The position numbers and the translations under genes are program-made. Below, one piece after another: positions 58,295 to 64,000 of a stretch of DNA of 64,000 nt. Below the pieces are notes generated by a model. The model worked only from the letters and a program-made list of their open reading frames with translations, had not been told where the DNA came from and made no database searches. The DNA comes from Candidatus Promineofilum glycogenicum. GTDB lineage: Bacteria; Chloroflexota; Anaerolineae; Promineifilales; Promineifilaceae. Numbering within the stretch: the stretch's first letter is position 1; each line of letters opens with the position of its first letter. Where the stretch lies: contig JADJHJ010000009.1 of the NCBI GenBank assembly GCA_016707605.1, positions 248,001 through 312,000 on the forward strand, in the 5' to 3' direction.

Positions 58295-60132
58295 AGCCCC
58301 TAGCCAGCGCCACCAGACCATGACCATCGCCAGCGTATCGAGCTTGCAGTACTGCCGCAGCAGTTGCCGCCAGCGTTCGGCCTCCAGCGTGGCTCCGGCG
58401 GCGGCGCGCTCGATCATGGTGTAGTAGGCCAGAATGGCCCCTGTGCCTTCGACGACCGACAGCGAGCGCTCGCCCACCTGGAGCGGCGGTAGGGCGGCGT
58501 AGGGGCTGCCAGCCCGCCGTCGGCCGCCGGCTGGACGTAGTGCGGCAGGCGGGCGCGCACCGTCGCGTCGCTCTGCCACACGGCATCGGCGACGACCTTC
58601 AGCGACGTGCTACCGCCCATGCGCGGGTGGAAGTAGTGCTTCAGCGCCAATTGGTGCATATCCACCAGCCGGCCGCTCGTCAGAAAGTCGCCCAGCCAGG
58701 TGAAAATCTCCGAGTCCGCCTCGCCCCGTTCGGTCATCTGGCGCTGGATGGCGTGCAATACGGTGGCCTCGTGGCTGCCCCAGACGAGGACCGCGCCGCT
58801 GTCGCCCACCTGTCGCCGCAGCGCCCCGGCGAAGGCGCTGTTGGGGAAGGCGTCGGCCGTCTGGAGCCATTCAGCGTGCTGTGGCGGCGCGTCCGGCGCG
58901 GCGATAGTCTGGCAACACCATTGAAAGGCGATGGTCTCGAACGGGCGCATGCCCCGGTAGCGCGGCACGGCCGGGGCGCACGTCTCGAAGTCGACGAAGT
59001 AGTGGGGGTAGGGTAGCGCCCGCAGCCGCGCGCCGAGTTCGGGGTCGATCTCTTCGCGCTGGTCGCGCAGGCCACGGTACTGCCGCAACTGCCGCCGCGA
59101 AACTTCGCCCTGTGAGCCGTCGCTCCGGGCGATGAGCCGTTCCGGGATGTCGAACAGCGTTGCCTTGCCCTCGGCCAGCAGCCGATTGGCCAGCGGCTCC
59201 TTGCGCCCGCCCAACTCGCTGACGTGGTACAGATCGAGGATGTGGGGCGTGACCTCGGCCAGCGCGCCCCAGCAGTCGTGGAAGCCGCGCCGCTCGCCAT
59301 CGGCCACGCGATACTCGCAGTGGCGGCAGTCAACTGACAACGGTTGCGGGGCGCGGCGCAGCGTGGGCATCAGGTGGGCGGCGAAGTCGTCGGCCCGCCG
59401 GCGCACGTCGGGCAGTACCCGCGCCACCTCGGCGCGCACGTCTACCCGCGCCAGAATCAGCCCGCGCCGCAACTCTCGCCCATCGCCGGTATACTCGGCC
59501 GACGGCCCCTGCCCACCCTCCGCCGCGCCCGTCAGCGAGCGCAGGGCAAAGCGATGGTGCAGGCCATCGACCGGGCAGGGGCGGCTCTTGTCGGGCATCA
59601 GCAGATAGGGGACGATCTCCAGGTCGGGAAACACGTCTTGCAGGATGCTGACCTGGAAGGCGGCGTCTTCGATGTAGGGCCGCCAGGCCGTGTGCAGGCC
59701 GTCGGCCGCGCGCGGGGCGTGGAACAGGCTCGGCTGCCCGGCGTGCAGCAGTTCGTCGTTCTTCTGCCGGTCGAAGCCGCACGACTTGATCTCGATCAAC
59801 TCGATCACCCGGCCGCGCTTGATCAGGATGTCGGCGCGGGCCATCCGGCTGCCGCTGATGAAGGTGGCCTCGAACAGCGTGCAGGGGTCGGCGGCCAGCG
59901 CGGCCATCGTGTCCCAGGCGGCCGACTCCACGTCATCGCGATAGCCGACCCAGCGGCCGTCGGGATAGAGGGCGCGGGCCAACGCCTCGACCAGATACCC
60001 CTGGTCGGCCAGCGCCGTCAGGTACTCGTCGCCATCCTCGCGCGTCGGGTAGCCGAGCTTGCGATAGTACAGCTTCGTCGGGCAGGTGCGGGCGACTTTG
60101 AAGTCGGATTTGGTGAGGAAGTGGGTGATCAT
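58286..60132 (-). CDS. DUF2779 protein: RecB-like nuclease, Cys cluster and DEDD exonuclease, one frameshift
   Basis: Restoring one base near 58505-58512 gives a 615-aa protein. The N-terminus has a RecB-like PD-(D/E)xK core (ISGSRMARADILIKRGRVIELIEIKSCG: the D then EIK), here at residues ~95-120. Cysteines at TCPTKLYY and VDCRHCEYRV with HDCWG could ligate an Fe-S cluster as in AddB/Cas4-type nucleases. The C-terminal half is DUF2779 (residues ~370-615): YFVDFETCAPAVPRYRG, VWGSHEATVLHAI, MHQLALKHY and QYCKLDTLAMV, an RNase H/DEDD-type pattern. The last residues LGARG and the TAG stop come from the palindrome at 58217. Function is unknown, possibly DNA repair or defence. Confidence 0.82.
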
Positions 60133-60155
60133 GTTTCAGTTAAGTATGCTTCAAT

Positions 60156-60201
60156 GGGCGGGGGAGCAGGGGTGACAAGCGTCACCCCTGCTCCCCCGCC
60201 C
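60156..60201. repeat. 21-bp perfect inverted repeat (GGGGAGCAGGGGTGAC family)
   Basis: Arms 60156-60176 and 60181-60201 pair perfectly with loop AAGC. It lies between the flippase and DUF2779 genes and contains the flippase stop codon and its last residues (ESRGAGEQG). Confidence 0.95.
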
Positions 60202-61460
60202 CCCTGCTCTCCTGCGGCAAGAGCAAGACAACCCCGGCCAGATTCGCCGCCACGGCGGCCGACACCATCGCCCAGGCAACACTCTCCAGCCGGGCATGGA
60301 AGAGAAGCATCGCCGCTACCTGGGCGGCGACGATGCCGGCCAGGACGATGACGTAGCCCCGCCGCTCCAGCGACAGGGCGTAGTTGAGCCAGATGTTGAC
60401 CGCGGCGTAGAGCGTCGTGGCCAGGCCGACCAGGGCCAGCAGCGAACCGGGGTTGGCGTAGGCCGGGCCGAAGACGAGAGCGACGATCTGGCCCGGCCAC
60501 AGAGCGTAGAGCGCCGTCAGCAGCAGGCCGGGCAGCAGCGTCGCCGCCAGGGCCAGCAGCAGCACCGGCCGCGGGTCGCGCCCGGCCGCCCGGCGTTGTG
60601 TCGCCTTGGGGAAGAGCACCAGGCCGATGCCCAACGGGATGAACAGGTTCATCTTGCCCAGGGTGACGACGGGGGCGTAGGCCTCGGCCGCGGCGTCGCC
60701 GAAGACGCGGCGGACGATGATGGCATCGGCGTTGGCCATGATGGCGAAGGCCAGCAGGCCGAGCAGCGTGTAGGCCGAGTAGCGCCAACTGATGGCCCGC
60801 GGCGGGGCAGCGGGAGCCGGAGCGCGGAAGTAGGGCCGCAGGATGATTAGCGCCAGCACCAGGGCGACGCTGCTGCCCAGCGGCAGGGCGACGACCGCCC
60901 CGGCGGCCTGCATTCCCTAGCCACAGCAGGGCCGCGGCGAAGAGCAGCCGCAGCAGCGACTGGAGCATCTGCACCGCGCCCAGGCCGAAGAAGTGCTGCG
61001 TGCCCTGCAACACGCCGTCGGTGACGGGGCGCAGGAAGAGCAGCAGCAGGGCCAGGCTGGCCGCCCAGAGGGGCCACGGCGTGGGGATGTGGAGGAAGCG
61101 GGCCAGGAGCGGGCTGAGCAGGGCCATGAGCGCCGTCGCCGCCAGCCCCCAGCGCCACGCCCAGCGCCAACTGCGGCCGAGCACGCTGCCCACCCGCGCC
61201 ACGGCGTCGCCGCCGACGGTGGCCTCGGCGGTGTAGTAGGCGACGACGTTGCGGATGACGTTGGTCACCTGCACCATGACTTGCAGCAGGGCGGTCACGG
61301 TGACGAAGATGAAGAACTCCGTCGGGGCCAGTTGGCGGCCGACGACGATGTTGACCAGGTAGTCGAAGCCGCCGGCGACGACCATCGCCGCGGCCATGAA
61401 GCCGCCCTGGATGGCCGGCCGCTGCCCGGCCGCCCGCAGGCGCAGCGCCAACCCGCCCAT
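60182..61460 (-). CDS. Wzx-like oligosaccharide flippase, one frameshift
   Basis: Removing one base in GGGAA at ~60914-60918 gives a 425-aa membrane protein with about twelve helices (for example FMAAAMVVAGGFDYLVNIVVG, WPLWAASLALLLLFLRPV, YTLLGLLAFAIMANADAIIV). The motif FAIMANADAIIVRRVFG is typical of MATE/MVF-superfamily polysaccharide exporters (RfbX/Wzx). It probably flips lipid-linked glycans across the membrane. ATG 61460 lies 5 nt after the methyltransferase stop. The C-terminal tail is repeat-encoded. The frameshift is probably a sequencing error because both halves match one fold. Confidence 0.82.
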
Positions 61461-61465
61461 CGCGC

Positions 61466-62161
61466 TCAGAGCCAGGCCTCCTTGTGGGCGACGAAGTAGC
61501 AGTGGGCGCTCAGGTCGCGGGCGACGCGCTGCAAGCCGCGCTCGACGGCCACCGCCGCCGGGGTCAGCCGCTCCAGCGCCGGGAACTGGTCGGGCAAGAC
61601 CTCCCACAGCCAGAAGAGGACGCTGTACTGCCCGGCGCGCGTCACGCGGAAGCCGGCGTCGCTGAGCATCATGGCCAGCCCGGCGAAGGTAAAAGGCGCG
61701 TTGATCTCGTCGCCCAGCCATTTGGGGTAGAGCCGCCGCCCCCAGCGGATGAGGGGGTTGTCCTCCACCGTCTCGACCAGGAAGAGGACGCCGCCCGGCC
61801 GCAGCACCCGCCGCGCCTCGGCCAGCGCCCGCGCCACGTCGCCGATGTGGTGCAGCACGTGCTGGACGTAGACCATGTCCAGGCAGCCGTCGCCGACGGG
61901 CAGGCGCAGGCCGTCGGCCAGCAGCGCCGGGCCGTGGGCGGCGGCCAGAGCGACGCGCTCCGGCACGGCGTCCAGCCCGAAGGCGACGCGGCCGTGCTGG
62001 GCAAAGCGGCTCATGTTCCAGCCGTTGCCGCAGCCGATCTCCAGGATGCGGCGCACGTCGGGCCGGGCCAGTACTTCGCGCTCGGCGGCGAAGTAGGGCA
62101 GGACTTTATAACGTTGTGGTGACCAGTTCTCGCCGAAGACGGCTGGTTTGCGATAGTCCAT
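61466..62161 (-). CDS. class I SAM-dependent methyltransferase
   Basis: A 231-aa Methyltransf_11-type enzyme. SAM motif I is ILEIGCGNGWNMSRF, the acidic loop is FGLDAVPERV, and DMVYVQHVLHHIGD with RVLRPGGVLFLVETVED are motifs II-III. It lies within the glycan cluster, so a sugar or lipid-carrier acceptor is plausible. Its ATG lies 56 bp inside the end of the upstream GT2-fusion gene, on the same strand, implying coupled expression. Confidence 0.86.
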   Translation of the reverse strand: MDYRKPAVFGENWSPQRYKVLPYFAAEREVLARPDVRRILEIGCGNGWNMSRFAQHGRVAFGLDAVPERVALAAAHGPALLADGLRLPVGDGCLDMVYVQHVLHHIGDVARALAEARRVLRPGGVLFLVETVEDNPLIRWGRRLYPKWLGDEINAPFTFAGLAMMLSDAGFRVTRAGQYSVLFWLWEVLPDQFPALERLTPAAVAVERGLQRVARDLSAHCYFVAHKEAWL

Positions 62162-64000
62162 AGGCTATAACTTCTTCCACTTGCTCCCACCAGCGTTCGC
62201 CCGGCGGCCAGGGGATGCGTTCGCAGCCGGCGAGGGCGGCGGTCAGGATGGCCCGCTCCTCGGCCGCCCAATCGCGCCCGCCCCAGCGGGCCAGTTCGCC
62301 CACCAGCAGCGGGTAGGGCTGGAAGCCGAAGGCCGTATCGCCCTCGTCCAGCAGGCGCTCGACGGCCGCCTCCAGCGAGCGCTCGCCCCCGTCCAGCAGC
62401 AGCGCGACCGGCGCGGCGGCCTCGGCGTAGACCACGCCGGGAACCAGCGCGTCCAGCGGATGCTTCGGCTGGGGGATGAGCCGCTGCAAGTAGGTGTTGA
62501 CCGTCGCCGCGGGCAGACGGCGTTCGCTGAGCCACAGGCCGAGCCGGCGCACCGGCGGCGAGTAGAGCAGGCGTTGCAGCCGCAGGGCCACGGCCGCCCG
62601 CGCCGCGCCGTGGGGCGGGCGCATCTCGCGCCGGGCGGTGACGGGCTTGGGGAAGCTGCGCGCCCGCCGGTCGCGGCCCAGGAGCACGCGGTCGTCGCCG
62701 AGAAAGGCCAGTCGCCCGCCGGCGCACAGGCGGCCGAGGCCATAGCCCATGTCGGCCGGGCCACTGATGAGCACCGCCCGCCCGTCGCCCGGCCCCGGCG
62801 CGACCAGGCCGCCAGCACGCGGCAGCGCATAGCCCCGCGTCAGCAGCAGCCAGCGCAAGACCGGCTCGACGACGTTGGTGTAGAGAAAGGCCGGCGACGT
62901 TTCCAGCAGGGGCGAGACGACGATCTCGGTGAAGTCGCCGGGGATGATGGTCAGGCCGAAGCCGAAGCGGCCGAGGTGCTCGTCGTAGCAGATGGCCCCA
63001 GGCACGCGGCTGGGCGTGCCGTGGCGGTCGACGCGCAGTTGCAGGTCGATGCGCGGCGGCGGCGCGGCCGTCTCGAAGTGAGCCAGATCGTCCAGCGGAA
63101 CCTGCGAGGCGACGGTGACGAGGCCGTGGATGTCGTAGGTGGTGCTGGCCCGCGGCTGCATCATCAGGCCGCGCGTCCAGATCCACTGCTCCGACAGGGC
63201 GTAGTAGGCCAGGCCGGCCAGCAGCATGGCCGCCAGCCCGGCCAGCGGGTAGGGCAGGCCCCAGCGCACGGCCAGTAGCCAGATGGCCGGCAGATAGACG
63301 AGCAGCAGGAACAGCGTGCCCAGCAGCAGCAACGCCGCCAGCCGCCGCCGCGCCGGGCCGCGCGGCCGGTCGCTGAAGACCCACGCCTCGCCCAGCAGGA
63401 CGGCGACGATGGTCGCGCCGCCGGCCACGGCCGCCGCGCGCAGCACGGGCCAGCCCGCGCCGGTCGCCAGCCCGACCAGCAGGGCCAGATTGCCGGCCAC
63501 GACCAGAGCCACCAGCACCAGAAAGCGGATGAGGTGCTGGTTGACCGTCAGGCGCAGGCGCGTCAGGTGGCGGAAGAAGCGCATTCCCTCATTGAGATCG
63601 GCCTTGCTCTGCCCCTCGTGGCGCGGCGAGAAGTCGAAGTGGAGTTCGGTGACGCGCAGATCGGGGTGGCGGGCGAGCAGTTCGAGCAGAATCTTGAAGC
63701 CCTGCGGTTGCAGCGCGGCCGTGTCTACCGCCGCCCGCCGGGCCAGAAAGAAGCCGGTCAGCGGGTCGGAGACGTTCTTCAGCACGCGCGGGAAGACCAT
63801 GCGGGCCAGGATGGTGAGGGTCTGCGAGGTCAGCGCCCGCGCCCGGCTGAGGCCGACCGGCCCCAGCCAGTCGGCCTGGCGGCTGGCGACGACGATGTCG
63901 GCCGCGGTGCGGTTGGCCTGGGTCAGCAGGCGGGGAATCAGTTCGGGCGGGTGCTGCAGGTCGGCGTCGATGACGCACAGCCAGCGGCCGGCGGCGGCGT
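62106..64000 (-). CDS. GT2 glycosyltransferase - GtrA-like - degenerate HPr-kinase-like fusion, 5' end missing
   Basis: The gene runs off the right edge; the visible ~630 residues start inside the GT2 catalytic domain with CVIDADLQHPPELIP (DxD) and FKILLELLARHPDLRVTEL, typical of DPM1/polyprenol-phosphate transferases. Four membrane helices of the GtrA type follow (LVLVALVVAGNLALLVGL and others). The C-terminal ~350 residues resemble HPr-kinase-related domains: YTNVVEPVLRWLLL, then ISGPADMGYGLGR where a Walker A GPxGxGKST is expected, FLGDDRVLL and SFPKPVTARREM. The P-loop lysine is missing, so it probably cannot bind ATP normally. It leads the flippase-methyltransferase unit. Confidence 0.78.
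   Translation of the reverse strand, partial: AAAGRWLCVIDADLQHPPELIPRLLTQANRTAADIVVASRQADWLGPVGLSRARALTSQTLTILARMVFPRVLKNVSDPLTGFFLARRAAVDTAALQPQGFKILLELLARHPDLRVTELHFDFSPRHEGQSKADLNEGMRFFRHLTRLRLTVNQHLIRFLVLVALVVAGNLALLVGLATGAGWPVLRAAAVAGGATIVAVLLGEAWVFSDRPRGPARRRLAALLLLGTLFLLLVYLPAIWLLAVRWGLPYPLAGLAAMLLAGLAYYALSEQWIWTRGLMMQPRASTTYDIHGLVTVASQVPLDDLAHFETAAPPPRIDLQLRVDRHGTPSRVPGAICYDEHLGRFGFGLTIIPGDFTEIVVSPLLETSPAFLYTNVVEPVLRWLLLTRGYALPRAGGLVAPGPGDGRAVLISGPADMGYGLGRLCAGGRLAFLGDDRVLLGRDRRARSFPKPVTARREMRPPHGAARAAVALRLQRLLYSPPVRRLGLWLSERRLPAATVNTYLQRLIPQPKHPLDALVPGVVYAEAAAPVALLLDGGERSLEAAVERLLDEGDTAFGFQPYPLLVGELARWGGRDWAAEERAILTAALAGCERIPWPPGERWWEQVEEVIAYGLSQTSRLRRELVTTTL

Noticed and set aside
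60129..60913. Continuation of the first flippase frame to 60129
   Set aside because: After ~60916 this frame is Arg/Gly-rich noise, while the other frame continues the membrane fold.

Overview
The window is GC-rich, gene-dense bacterial chromosome. It most resembles Chloroflexota (Anaerolineae/Caldilineae-like). I infer this from the gene mix (TrmFO, type 2 IPP isomerase, SucA/SucB, MuiA-like and YtxH proteins, Pro/Thr-linker lipoproteins, many STAND-type ATPases), the GAAC-N4-GTTC LexA operators and the codon bias, not from a marker-gene search. I see no rRNA, tRNA, CRISPR array, integrase or transposase.

Layout. 0-6 kb: the end of a DUF512 protein, a 250-bp G/C homopolymer tract that looks like an assembly artefact, a secreted FG-GAP/RTX/cadherin-like protein, and an ABC exporter half-subunit with a degenerate Walker B. 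6-14 kb (minus strand): a Rel (p)ppGpp synthetase with a broken hydrolase motif, YtxH and membrane proteins, then sensor kinase, cysteine desulfurase, MnmA and a small membrane protein in one tight operon. 14-24 kb: enolase, ClpP, a SixA-like phosphatase, then a two-gene minus-strand unit of a membrane beta-propeller/STAND ATPase and a STAND ATPase fused to an OmpR-type DNA-binding domain. 24-38 kb: YprB-like nuclease, TrpB, TrmFO, MuiA-like protein, HflX, M20 peptidase, acyl-CoA dehydrogenase, a glycosidase-like lipoprotein, an ATP-grasp enzyme and a membrane glycosyltransferase. 37.5-42 kb: SucB and SucA. 42-49 kb: an SOS island (LexA, and a LexA-box-controlled degenerate FtsK-like ATPase with a 75-aa partner) divergent from a stand-alone rpoC. 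49-51.5 kb: prenyl synthase and IPP isomerase. 51.6-64 kb: surface-polysaccharide genes (UDP-sugar SDR, O-antigen polymerase, GtrA, GT4, flippase, methyltransferase, GT2 fusion) enclosing a second STAND ATPase pair and a DUF2779 nuclease.

The most striking feature is a dense set of long, often perfect palindromes in several sequence families, sitting in most intergenic gaps and entering genes. Different families share the centre GAAGAGCGCTCTTC but carry different arms, and one element (33053-33120) is a hybrid with one arm from each of two families. The repeats supply stop codons and C-terminal tails to several genes, lengthen linkers in SucB, SucA and an ATP-grasp enzyme, and abolish the stop of the SixA-like gene.

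At least seven single-base frameshifts interrupt otherwise good genes (rel, clpP twice, the propeller-ATPase, the FtsK-like gene, the DUF2779 gene, the flippase), and one or two more are likely. Most lie in or beside short homopolymers, so base-level indel error is more likely than biological decay. Full-length coordinates are given across these frameshifts.
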